A stretch of 64,000 nucleotides of DNA from Sternotherus odoratus. Its lineage: Eukaryota > Chordata > Testudines > Kinosternidae. The stretch covers positions 248,877,644 to 248,941,643 of the forward strand of contig JAVMKO010000001.1 of NCBI GenBank assembly GCA_032164245.1, given 5' to 3'. The position numbers and the translations under genes were made by a program. The notes beneath the pieces were generated by a model. The model had not been told where the DNA came from. It saw only the letters and a program-made list of their open reading frames with translations, and searched no databases. Numbering within the stretch: position 1 is the first letter of the stretch; each line of letters opens with the position of its first letter. Shown piece by piece: positions 34,875-45,386 of this stretch.

Positions 34875-35030
34875 GGATCAGCAACCTCGGCACGCGGCCC
34901 ACCAGGGTAAGCACCCTTGGCGGGCCCGGCCAGTTTGTTTACCTGCTGTGTCTGCAGGTTCAGCCGATCGCGGCTACCACTGGCTGCAGTTCGACGCTCC
35001 AGTCCAATGGGGTTGATGGGAGATGCCCTA
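34875..35030. mobile_element. hAT-like fragment (GGCACGCGGCCC family)
   Basis: GGGATCAGCAACCTCGGCAC is followed by CACCAGGGTAAGCACCCTTG and TTTGTTTACCTGCTG. The same opening is found at about 39965 and 53430. Only the left end is visible, with no right inverted repeat, so it is truncated. Confidence 0.6.
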
Positions 35031-35034
35031 CTTG

Positions 35035-35335
35035 TGTCAAAGAAGGGTCAAAGGAAGACTCTTCTCTCCTTTATATTGATACCACAACTGCTGCGGAAGA
35101 GCCATCGAGACAGAGCTTGAGTCATCTTGATTGCACCCAGTTGGCTAAGATAGTGTTGGTTTACGGATCTGGTGAAGCTCTTAGCTGCCCATGAACATCT
35201 CCACATTGCCAGGTCTTCTAACACAAGACGGGCAGGTTTACGCACTCCAATCCAGGATCACTGCAACTCAGAGCCCAGTATTTGATGGGCAGAAAAGACT
35301 CCATGAGAAGCTGGTACTCAGCAAAATGGAAGCTA
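35035..35335 (+). pseudogene. DIRS-like post-RNase H domain relic
   Basis: The plus-strand frame near 35100-35170 reads VILIAPSWLR followed by CWFTDLVK, matching the APAWPRQHWYT block of the intact DIRS copies. Stops on both sides. It directly precedes a MIR-like SINE. Confidence 0.5.
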
Positions 35336-35535
35336 GGGCACTAATGTGAGACTCAGGAGACCAAGGTTCAATCCCCAGGTTAGGCAAATTGCTTAGTCTC
35401 ACTGTACCTCAGTTCCCCATCTGTAAAATGGGTATTAATAGCTCTTCCATGTCTCTCAGGGTTGTTGTGAGGCTAAATATGTTGTCGGTTCTGAAGTGCT
35501 TGGTGGTTAGGAGGGGGCATACTGTTCTGAAATAA
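35335..35535 (+). mobile_element. MIR-like (CORE) SINE
   Basis: GGAGACCAAGGTTCAATCCC is a B-box region. It is followed by CTCAGTTCCCCATCTGTAAA, ATGGGTATTAATAGC and GGGTTGTTGTGAGGCTAAAT, the well-known MIR core order. This is an ancient amniote SINE. Confidence 0.75.
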
Positions 35536-36279
35536 AACGAAAGAGCATTGTTCCCCTTTGGAGCTGATTCAGTGAATGTTCTGAGACCCCATCTGACAAT
35601 AGTGACCATTCCAGACCTGGTCCCTGATTCTCTACCGCCTTGTTTGCAACGCTGGGTGTAAACTGCCACCAGATTCAAATGCTAGATTTTAAACTCTGCA
35701 CAGGTATAAATGGCTACACAAAATGAAGACCAGTGCTGAATGAGGCCCCATGGGCAACAAGCACAGCAGGACAAACCCTTTGTTTATTGCTTTGTTGTTG
35801 TTCACTTTGAGAAAAAGATGTTGAAGAAGGACTATTCTAAAACTATCTGGGTGGCTTCCCTCTAGAGATGGTCGCAAGCTGCAGAGTTCACGTTCAGCAC
35901 CCTTTTTGATACATCCAAAGTTCTGGGATGTTGAGCTCTTCCTGTTTTGATTCAGGCTTTTTGCTTTTTCCTTCTTATCATTATCCTCTGGTACCTTTCC
36001 GTTTGGCAAAGATACTTGATTTCTTTTTCAGACTCCATTCGAGCCTGACCCATGGCCATTACTAGGCCAATGAATGTTACTAATCCAACCCTGAGTGTTA
36101 CAAACCGCTGAGCAACTTTGCAACAAGAGCTTATTTCTTTTTGAAAGAACCTGTCACCAAAACATTTCCTCCTTTCGAACCAAATGCGAGTGTTTATAAA
36201 TCGCTGGTTTTTTGTAAGATATTGATCCTTAAAACTGCTACACCTTAATAGATAGAAAAGCAATTTTCAGTAACATTTT

Positions 36280-36430
36280 CAAAAGTGCCTTTTGGTACTT
36301 AAGTCTAAGGCTCACTGAAAGTCAACGGGACTTAGATTTCTAAGACCAGATCTTCAAAGCTATTTAGTTATCTAACTCCCATTGATCTATGCCTAAATCC
36401 CTTTTGAAATCAGGACTTAAGATCCAAGTT
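36280..36430. repeat. Palindromic TTTTCAAAAG/CTTTGAAGAT repeat
   Basis: Contains CAAAAGTGCCTTTTGGTACTTAAG and inverted CTTCAAAGCTATTTAGTTAT with CTAACTCCCATTGA, of the same type as 21575-21720. Confidence 0.4.
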
Positions 36431-36667
36431 TTTTGTCGCTTGCACATGATATACCAGGCATGTTTTTTTTCATCTGGAAAAATGTGGTGAATAATGCCAA
36501 TACACAATTTTAAAACTCTAAATGTCCTATGATGGCTTCTCTTAATTTACAGCATAAACAAAATAAACTTCAAGCACAAAATATGGTCTCTCGTGCAGCC
36601 AAATATATTCCGTATTGAGGCTCCATAATGCGTTATTTACAGTATACAATTGTACCTTGAGCATATA

Positions 36668-36895
36668 CAGGGCCGGCGACGGGGGTACTACGGGTACAGC
36701 TGTACCGGGCCCCGGACTTAAGGGGGCGCGTCGCTCCATCTTCCCCTCCCAACGAGTCACGTCCTGAGCAGTGGGACCCAGCGGGTGACCCACGTAGGCC
36801 CGGGCGGGGCAGGGCGCGGGGTGGCGGGAGACTGGCCGGGGGGACCCCACAAACGATCAGAGTACGGGGCCCCAAAATTTCTGTCACCGGCCCTG
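36668..36895. mobile_element. hAT MITE, short GC-rich
   Basis: Ends CAGGGCCGGCGAC and GTCACCGGCCCTG are inverted with one mismatch. A perfect 8-bp duplication AGCATATA flanks at 36660-36667 and 36896-36903. 228 bp, GC-rich, no transposase. Overlapping minus ORFs of 68-112 codons are incidental. Confidence 0.9.
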
Positions 36896-36903
36896 AGCAT
36901 ATA

Positions 36904-38260
36904 CACAGAAATGCTCTGCGGATAAATATCGATGTCTTGATATTGAATGTTAAAGAGCTGCACAGGATCAATTCATTTATATTTCTTCAGGCAACTGAGA
37001 TTCCTAGAGATACAAAGAGATAAGCCCAACATTTTCAAATGTGGTTGCCTAAAGTTGGATTTAGTCACATTTTGGCATCTAAATAAGTGATCTAATTTTT
37101 CAGAGGTGCTGAGAATCAGCTATTTTTACTTAAATGTCTAAAATGTGGATTTAGGAGACTGTTTTCAGCATCCAGTTGTGAAATGTTGACTTGTATCATT
37201 ATTAATACATAACCCCTTAATAAAATATTTGATATTAGGCATTGTGTCCTTGGGTTTCAGGACTAGCATACCATGACATATGGCTTGCTACTTTGTCCCT
37301 GTCATAGAAAAGTGCGCTATGTCTATCACTGCGTTGAGAGGCGCGCTAACTACAAATTCCCACGTTTTGTAGAACCAAATTCTATTAATTTGTGATTCCT
37401 TGTATGTGTTCTGACACAATTCAACAAAATAAAGGCTACATATATTTTTATTGCAGTTATAAGAAGTACATTGTAACAAAGATAAGTTGAAAAATACATA
37501 TATTTTTTTTTCAGTTGACAAAAGATGACTCATGACTCAGCAAGGCACATAGAACATGTGATCCCTGACTGCATGTTTGAGACTAACTTTTCATGCACAT
37601 GGACTGCGGGATATAAATTAGAGAGTGACATCATCCCCTTGCCTCTTTCCAGCCCCACATTTCTGGATTATGATTTTTAACAAAGAATTTGAACAATGGA
37701 CTGTAGGTAGCTTCTAAAGGAAATCTGGCTGCCCAGTAATGGCCTCTTTACTTGTCCTTGCAGACTGACAAGTATATTAGTTTTTGTTTTCAGTAGAAAT
37801 ATTCAACACATGACTTGTAATGTAAACCTTAATTACTGAATCCCTCCCTTCTTCCAGGCAACAATCCAATGTGTATTTAAAGCGTACTCCTTCCTGAATA
37901 TTCACCACAGCGTCTCCAGTTCCCTGTGTGCCAAGGATATAACGTTTACAATCCAACGTATGTTTTTCTATCACATTTTTAGCCTGGCAAGCTGAGCCAT
38001 ACAGCTAGTTGAAGCAGCTCTACTGATTTGGCATGTCTGTAAAGGACACAGCAGGGAAAGAATTTAAAAACACTAGCAGGCACTCTTCTGTTGGCAAATA
38101 GCAAAGCTCCCACAAGGTACTACTGTGCTTTTGACACATGTGGGCTCCCAACTTTATGCACCTACATTTAGAAGAACCTTAAAATGGATTCACACAAGTA
38201 TTTGTGCTTGCAGATTGTGAAGTCAGTTGTCTAGTTTCACTATTTGGCTCTGCAAATCAG
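36904..38260. other. Intergenic sequence, nothing clear
   Basis: Contains a palindromic TTTTCAAATG-type repeat near 37020-37170. The rest is AT-rich and without recognisable genes. Confidence 0.35.
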
Positions 38261-39960
38261 AGATGAAAAGGTTACTTACCTGCACAGTAACTTGAGTTCG
38301 TCCAGATGTTTTATCACTACAGATGCTTTGACCAGAGATGAAGCACTATCCATGGGCCCATGGCTGCACAGAGCAGCTCCTCGTGTTCCCATTCAACAGC
38401 ATATAGGGTGACATGGACCCACACTACTCAGTTTGTTGTCAACCACAAAGTCAGAGACTCCACAGTCACAAGGAAGGAGGGAGGGAGGGAGGTGGAGCAA
38501 CCCTAGGGGAAAAAAGATCTTGAAGAGCTCACATTAATGTACAGGTAAATAATCTACCATTCTTCTTCAAGTATATGCTCTTATTTAGGCTCCCCTGTAG
38601 GATATTTTCAGCCAGTAACTTAAGTTGGAGGTGGGTGCTGAGGAGATAGGTCCAAGATATTCCAGCAGTCTCATAGCCCATTAAGATGTAACCTGACACC
38701 CACTCTGACAGTCTGTGTGTGGAAATGGGCTGTCCTCTCATCCTCTTTGCAAAAGACACACAGTCTTGGAGAGGTCTCAAAGGTCTTAGTCCTGTCAAGG
38801 AAGAAGGCAAGAGACCCCTCCTGACAGCTAGTGTCTGTAGGCTGGCTTTCTCCCTGAAGGCCTGAGGCTTTGGATAGAACACTGGTACCTGGATTTCCTA
38901 AGACCTTAGGGAGGAAGTGAGGATGGGGATATAGTGAAACCTTATCTCTGTAAAAAGTAGTGAAGGGTGAGTCCCCTGACGTTGTCTAGTTTTCCCACTT
39001 GTCCAGCCCAACAGGTTAGCTCCATGCTGGAGAACCATCAGGAACCAACCTTTGAGAATCAAAAAGGGGGGCTGAGATGGATCAGGATCCCTGAGTTCTG
39101 TGGCGGGAAAGGCTGCGAGGCACTGCCACAGTGAAGGAGGTTTGAGTACCACACTTATCTTGGCCAGGACAGTGCTATGCAGATAACACTTGCTCTTCCA
39201 TGTCACAGTTTTAGCAGGGTCTTGAGAATAAGAGGTAGAGGCGGGTACAGGGGTGAAAGTAAGATAAGACTTACCTATATAGGAGCCTGGCTCTGGGCCC
39301 CTGAAAGGGGTTGGGCCTCAGGTGGAAGGGGAGAGGCTGTGGGGTGGGGGGGTCAGCCTTCCCCAGCCAACCCTTCCCCATTGCCCAGCCCAGGCCACCC
39401 AGAGTTCCAGTGGTGATTTAAAAGGCCCAGGGATCTGGCTGCTGCTGCGGTAGAAGTGGCGGCCAGAAGTCCTGGGCGTCTTTAAATTGCTGGGCCCCGG
39501 CATGCCTCTTTTGCCCCATCCCACCGCCATCTCAGCAGCCTGGGAAGCGGGGGTGGCACGATAGGGCAGTAGTGTTAAAGCACTGCCGCAGCAGCGCTTT
39601 ACTGTCTGCTCTCTATGGGCCGGTAATGGTGGCCACCACTTACCAGTACGCCGTACCGGCCCACTTTCACCTCTGGGTGGGTAATCATATAATAGGGTAC
39701 ATAGCCGCTGTATCATCAGGGCATTTCCCAGTGAGTTGTGGACATATACTTCCTTGGAGCAGAAGGGCAACATTTTGTGTTGGATTAGCAGAGACGTCTG
39801 TTTCTGGTAGGCCCCTGGTCTGGTAGATGCTGTGGAAGACAGAATTGTTGAGCTCCCATTCATGGTCTGGCTGGAAGTTCCTGTTTGGAGAGTCTGAAAC
39901 TGTACGCTGGAGGCCTGGTCGTATGTTGCCCTGTTGTCCAGCAGTATCATGACAAAGTGA
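38260..39960 (-). pseudogene. DIRS-like retrotransposon relic, minus strand
   Basis: Read on the minus strand from 39960 down: HEWELNNSSTILSSTAS-like residues (post-RNase H domain) near 39830-39880, then sequence matching 42150-42330 (39050-39205), then a recombinase-like segment KRMRGQPISTHRLSEWV (about 38690-38755) homologous to the RMKGSPISTQRLSAWI of copy 1, then a terminal-like region with GGTTACTTACCTGCACAGTAACT near 38270-38290. It contains many stops and internal insertions (about 39215-39665). Confidence 0.62.
39215..39665. other. Insertion in the DIRS relic, origin unclear
   Basis: The DIRS relic is interrupted here by GC-rich sequence that has no counterpart in the plus-strand relic at 41790-42330. 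The left junction is near GTAGAGGCGGGTACAGGGG and the right junction near CACCTCTGGGTGGG. No clear inverted ends were identified. Confidence 0.3.
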
Positions 39961-39964
39961 ACAT

Positions 39965-40460
39965 GTAGATCAGGGATCAATCACCTTGGCATGTGGCCCC
40001 CCAGGGTAAGCACTGTTGGGCCCGAACAGTGGCAGTGGCTAGCACCGCACCGCTTCCCGCAGCCCCCATTGGACCGGAGCAGCGAACCGTGGTCAGTGGG
40101 AGTCATGATCGGCCAAACCTGTGGACACAGCACGTAAACCAATCACCACGGGTTTTCACAGATAATGGCTCTGCAATCACATTAGCCACCTCCCTCAGCA
40201 CACTTGGTTGCATTAGATCTGACCCCATAGTCTTGTGCATGTCCAGCTTTTCTAAATAATACTGAACCCACTAGTGGGCAACCTGTAAGGCCGCGTGTGG
40301 CCCGTAAGGCTAATCTGCTGGTGAGCGGTGAGACAGTTTGTTTACATTGACCATCCCCAGGCACGGCCACTCACAGCTCCCAGTGGTCGCGGTTTAAAAT
40401 ACAAACAGCTCTCCTGGACTCCTTTCCCCCCACATATTAGCCTCCCAGGGGATCCTGCCC
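39965..40460. mobile_element. Two hAT-like fragments
   Basis: 39965-40140 opens like the fragment at 34875 (GGGATCAATCACCTTGGCAT, CCCCCAGGGTAAGCACTG) and includes CCCCCATTGGACCGGAGC. 40270-40400 has GGCAACCTGTAAGGCCGCGT, TTTGTTTACATTGACC and CTCCCAGTGGTCGCGG, a related family. Both lack intact right ends. Confidence 0.5.
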
Positions 40461-41430
40461 AGCTGTTCCCTGCATCACAAAACAGCCCTCAAGTTATTTT
40501 TATAAACTAGAAGCTGGAAATAGAAAATGAGCATCTGGGTGAAGTTTCTGCCATGGATCCTCCTCCAGGCTGGAAAACTAGAACACAATTTAGTTGGCTT
40601 TAGGTTTTCCCTCCTACGACTTGTCACAAAAAATATTCCAGGGTTGAGAAAAACGCAAAAACAAAAGCTCTTTTTGATTAAACTGAAATGCAGTTGTCTA
40701 AGACCATCAGAGGAGAGGACTGGACATCACTGACCACAACTGTATGGCTATTTCTCATTTATACAACTCTTGGATTAGTCAGGGGGTCTGCTTTGCAAAA
40801 TGACAGCATGGTTATTTCTCAGCGCCAGATATGCAAATCCCTGTGCTCTGATTGTGGGTTATTTAGTAGCTAATCAAAGCACAATAATAATCTTTGTGTT
40901 CTGCTTGTCCAGGGTCTAGAACAATGGGGTCTTGGTTCCTGCCTGGTGCTATGGCAATACAAATAAACAATAAGGAATAAAGACAGTACAGCTATTCATT
41001 GATCACTTCAGAATGCAAGTCCTTTGGCTACTGCTTTCACATGCACAACCATGTGCCCACACCAAACAGGTGCCTCAGCTTCTCCCTCCCACTCTGTTAG
41101 TGCACCTGGTTCACAGCAGCAGCCCTGGTCCTGTTGGTGAAATGTTCCTCCTCCTCCATTATTTTGAATACGTCTGCTTCAGCGGCTAGTGCGTGCTGAC
41201 AGGTGCAGGATCCAGCCGTTCACTCCTCCCCATCGCCATTCTGGTTTTAGTAGCCTTTGAATGGACGCAGATTTTACAGATCTGTTAAAAACAACACGCT
41301 TTCTTCGTTCCAGAAGTGAAAACATAAAATGAGGGACTGCTTTAGGGTTATTACAGACTTGTAATACAGCAGTTAAAATTAGTTATCTATTGCACTAACA
41401 CACACGTCTTTTATCATAGTGTTTTTTGGG
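40461..41430. other. Intergenic sequence, nothing clear
   Basis: AGAACAATGGGGTCTTGG plus GCTATGGCAATACAAATAA at 40919-40975 resembles the 3' tail of an old SINE/LINE (compare 54605-54655). No gene seen. Confidence 0.3.
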
Positions 41431-41479
41431 CAGAGTGGTTAGCAAATATTTGGAGTCTTGTGGATTTTTTCAAGTAGGA

Positions 41480-42330
41480 AGAAAGCCTGCACCTCAGGTG
41501 CCTTCAGACATGGCTAAGGACTGTATACCCAAAACAGACACAGTCTCTCCAAGTGCATCACAGTACCCCCAAAAGTTCTGGACTCTTTCTCAGGTGATAG
41601 AAGGACCCACTGGAGGTCTGTATGGGAATCCCATTTCCACATTCCCCACCCCCCAAGATCCTCTCAATAGATGCAGCCCTTTTGAGATGCAAGGCTCACC
41701 TCCCCGGGCTTAAAACTCAGGGCAAGTGGCCTACACAAGAGGCCATGCTCCACATCAACTTCCTAAATCTAAGAGTAGTTTGATAAGCTTGCCAATATTT
41801 CCTTCGCAACATACAAGGTCACATTGTCAGGATAATGCTGGATAAGTCAACAAACTACCAAGTCTCCAGAGTACAGATGCAGACTCTGAAGAGGAACTTC
41901 CACCCAGACCATGAATGGGAGCTCAACAATTCCAGCTTCCACAGCATCTGCCATACCTGGGGCCTATCAGAAGCAGACTTCTCTGCTAATCCAATCAACA
42001 CAAAATATTGCCCCTTCTCCTCCAAGAAGGATACGACCACAAGTCACTGGGAAATGCCCTGATAATCAATATACCCTGCTATATGCTTACTCGCCTCTAC
42101 CACTAATTCTCAAGACCCTACTAAAACTGTGACAGGGAAAAGCAAGTGTTATCTTCAAAGCACTGTCCTGGCCAAGACAAGTATGGTACTCAAACATTCT
42201 TCACCTATCTGTGGCAGGAGATCCCTTCCCCTCAGAAGGGATCTCCTGCCACAGAACTCAGGGATCCTGATCTGTCCCAGCCCCCGTCCTTGAATCTGAA
42301 AGTTTGGTTCCTTAATTTCTACCCAGTCCA
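41480..42330 (+). pseudogene. DIRS-like retrotransposon relic, plus strand
   Basis: The plus frames read INFLNLRVV near 41755 (the RNase H E-motif region), HEWELNNSSFHSICHTWGLS (about 41907-41965), then LLYAYSPLPLILKTLLKL (about 42080-42130), matching the RNase H and post-RNase H domains of the intact copies. Frames are broken and catalytic residues partly lost. It is the same family as the minus-strand relic at 38260-39960, so the two form an inverted pair about 2 kb apart. Confidence 0.62.
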
Positions 42331-42339
42331 TTTTTTGGG

Positions 42340-43719
42340 TCATATACACTAACACAATGCTGCTGTTCTTGGGTTCAGTAATGTAAGGTAAAATTTAAAT
42401 CGAACCCGTCCAACTTTTGTAAAATCCTTGTTTAATATCTGCTAAATTTTAGGGTTAAACCAAGTTGACAGTATCCCCATAGATTGATGTTTACAATAAT
42501 TCAGCTATACTGTATTTAAAACTCTGATACTTTCCAGTATAAGTCTCCTATTTCTTGGGTTTATAATTCCTCAGTTTTAAAAAAAAAGTCTGTGTCAAAA
42601 GAAATATATTTTTATTGCAAGGTATTCTACTCAGATCTGGAGAATTCTAAAATGGATTTTTTTTTTATTCTACCAATTTTACCCTGACCTTAAAGGCAAG
42701 AGCAAGTATCTTTCCTCACTGCAGTTACCCCTGGGTCTGAGCACTCAGGTTAGTCTAGCTTGGGTGTGAGTGGCCACATTCTTCAACACTAGTGCTGCAC
42801 TTGCCTGTGTAAAGTGCTAGGACTTCTGAGGGCATATCCCACAGTTCTTAAAACTGCAGTAAACGGAGTCACGCCAATTCTTTCCCAGTGAACTTTGGAA
42901 GAACTTGTCCATCCCTCTGTGCACATAGAGGGGGAAATATAGAAAGGCACTGGAGTGTTTTTAGCCTGTGTCCTCACTCCAAAATGTGCTGTGTTACCAG
43001 CTGGAGATAGGGAGTACTCAGGCTTTAACCTGTATCCTGGATAGGCTGGCTAGTTATGTTGAAACTGATCTGAAGGCATTATCATATTTGGGGAGAGAGT
43101 TGTATGTGTGAATGGGAGTTGAGTTAGGGACAATACATGAGTAAGTGCCAGAGTTAACTGTAGTGAAGACAAGCCCTTATTTAAATATTGTAACTCTAAA
43201 ATAGTTCAAAACATTTCAGTTGCTCATCTGCTTTATTCAGTTCTTTGGAGATTCAAAGCTTTTCAGCATTTTTCCATGCAAATTCCTTTTGAAGGAATGA
43301 AGCATCACCAGCAGGTAAGTACTGTGCATAGGTGCAGTAGTTTGGATGTTTATTACTTAAGAAACAGAAGTGAAACTGCTAACATTGTTACAGCATTTAA
43401 ATATAAATAGTGATAATTAGGCCATAACATTAACACCCATGTGATAAATGGGGGACTTTCCCACTTTCAGTGTGGCTACAGCCTCAAAAGCACTGCATTT
43501 AGGTGCTTTCTGAAAGTTATCTTCAGGGCCAGATGGGCTACACCTGTGGTAAGACTGATTAAAAATGCCTTCATTTTGTCTTGAGACAACAGTTCCCACC
43601 GTGACTATGCTATTGGAGCTGTACTGGTTGAGAATTACAGGATCCAATTTACCTAGTGTAGATTCAGCCTTATAGTTTTCTCCTCTGCTTGGTGCTCTCA
43701 AGCCCTTTTTGGAACTGTC
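42340..43719. other. Intergenic sequence, nothing clear
   Basis: AT-rich. 42690-43175 may be a decayed MITE, since it ends with GTAGTGAAGACAAGCCC, but no matching left end is evident. The 62-94 codon ORFs are not recognised. Confidence 0.3.
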
Positions 43720-43732
43720 TTTCTATACCATG

Positions 43733-43952
43733 AATCAGAGAGGTAGCTGTGTTAGTCTGGAATAGCAGAGGTAACAAAGTCCTGTGGCACCTTAAAGACT
43801 AACTATAAAGTTTTGAAGCATAAGCTTTCGTGGGCTAAATCCACTTTGTCGGCTTCCACTGCTTTCATCCGACGAAGTGGGTTTAGCCCACGAAAGCTTA
43901 TGCTTCAAAACTTTATAGTTAGTCTTTAAGGTGCCACAGGACTTTGTTACCT
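43733..43952. mobile_element. Penelope-derived palindromic insertion with target duplication
   Basis: Two 83-bp arms (43770-43852 and 43869-43951) are inverted copies with about two mismatches around a 16-bp spacer. Both are the Penelope terminal module. The left arm is preceded by AATCAGAGAGGTAGCTGTGT. A 13-bp direct repeat TTTCTATACCATG at 43720-43732 and 43953-43965 marks the insertion as one event. Confidence 0.85.
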
Positions 43953-44149
43953 TTTCTATACCATGTTCTCCTGGAGTGACTGTGACTTATCCGAGTGCTG
44001 CTGCTAGGTATGTCATTACTAGACTGTGAGCCTCCCTGGAGTTCTGCTGACAAAAACGCCCACACTAGACTGAGGAAGTAAAGTCTGAGGAATATTCCAC
44101 CATTGCTCTGACTGTATGGAACATGAAATTTGTTAAAGACATTTATTTG

Positions 44150-44275
44150 TGCATAAGCTTTTGTGGGTAACACCCCCCCCCTTATACTTCAGCTCAAGTA
44201 AATCTGTTAGTCTTCAAGGTTCACCTGGACTCCTTGTTTTTGTGGATACAAACTAACACAGCTACCCCCGTACAT
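44150..44275. mobile_element. Old Penelope-like terminal fragment
   Basis: GCATAAGCTTTTGTGGGTAA, TCTGTTAGTCTTCAAGGTTC and ACAAACTAACACAGCTACC follow the order of the Penelope terminal module, but more diverged than the other copies. Confidence 0.55.
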
Positions 44276-44499
44276 GAATGTCTTGGTTCTCCTCTTGCCC
44301 GTACCACCCAGAAGATAATGTCCCTGGGTGAAGGAGTACATGCTGCTGTGGCTTTTTTAGGAGGAAGTGTGCTACTGAGCCAATTTATATTAATTCACAT
44401 CAAGAGTCTTCAACTTCTTCCCCATCATGTATTAAATTATCTTTTACCAGGTTTTGCCTTGATTTTTCAGAGGGAAATTTTGCTGACATAAAGGCCCTA

Positions 44500-44625
44500 A
44501 CTCAGTTCAATCCTTGAGGGAGGGAGGCAAAAATCTGTTGCATGATTTAATGGGGGGATTGGTCCTGCTTTGAGCAGATGACCTCCGGAGGTCCCTTCCC
44601 ACCCTGATATTCGATGATTTTACAA
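44500..44625 (+). mobile_element. Turtle-type tRNA SINE, 3' part
   Basis: CAGTTCAATCCTTGAGGGAG (B-box side) is followed by GGGGGATTGGTCCTGCTTTG, AGCAGATGACCTCCGGAGGT and CCCACCCTGATATTCGATGA. This matches the known form of cryptodiran SINEs with a CR1-like tail. The A-box part is missing. Confidence 0.65.
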
Positions 44626-44849
44626 TTGTAACTAATTCTCATTGTTCCTGCTGAAGTCTCCTATTGCTTTTGGGTAATAAAGGGAAACAAGACCGGTCTT
44701 CTACTTTGTACCAGAGGGTTATAGCCCAGGCATTGAATTTGCTGGTAGGAAGCTGTGACCACAGCTCCCCCTCCTTCAGCCTCTCCCTCGGGCAGGCGCT
44801 GCGACTGGTTTTCAGTGTCTGTCTGCCCCGGACATTAGTGCTCTGTCCC

Positions 44850-45349
44850 ACTCGAACGGGAGCTGCGTTTTTCTTAACAGCACGTCGCCCTGGCTCCAGC
44901 CAGCAAACGCCTCCCGCCCAGCTCTGCGGCGTATTTGGCGGGTGGCCCCGTGCTGTTGTTTTTGGGGGGAGGCGGGTATCGCCCGTCTCTCTCGCGGGGT
45001 CTCTGCGTGGGGAGGCCGGAGGGGACCCCGGCCGCGCACTGACCATTGTAGCCCGATGTTCAGGGGCTAAACGCCTGGACCCCCGCGTCGGAACTCCCGC
45101 CAGTGAGGCCCGAGGCGGGCACGTGGGAGGCCCCGGCAGGATGCTGGAGGCAGGGGGACAATCCAGCCCCGCTGGCGGGCCGAGCCCTTCCCACTGCGCC
45201 GCCCCAGCGCGCCCCCTCCCACGCCCGCCTCCTTCCACGTCCGGCGGCCGCTCCCCGGGGCACCGGCTATAAGAGGCTGCGGCTGGGGCTGGCGCTGGCC
45301 GCAAATGCTGGAGGCAGAAGGCGGCGGGGAGAGGCGGGAGCCCGCGGCC
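44850..45349 (+). promoter_or_regulatory. RGCC: RGCC CpG-rich promoter and 5' UTR
   Basis: The sequence turns sharply GC- and CpG-rich before the RGCC start. A TATA-like TATAAGAG lies at 45268-45275, 75 bp before the ATG, with GC boxes upstream (GCGCCCCCTCCCACGCCCGC near 45210). Large ORFs on the minus strand (up to 287 codons) in this island are shadows of composition. Confidence 0.65.
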
Positions 45350-45386
45350 ATGAAGTCCCCGCAAACCAAGAGCGCGGCCGGCAGAG
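45350..45386 (+). CDS. RGCC: RGCC exon 1 (coding part)
   Basis: Twelve codons, [12 protein letters not shown], plus one base of Gly. The donor is GAG|GTGAGC, phase 1. Confidence 0.82.
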
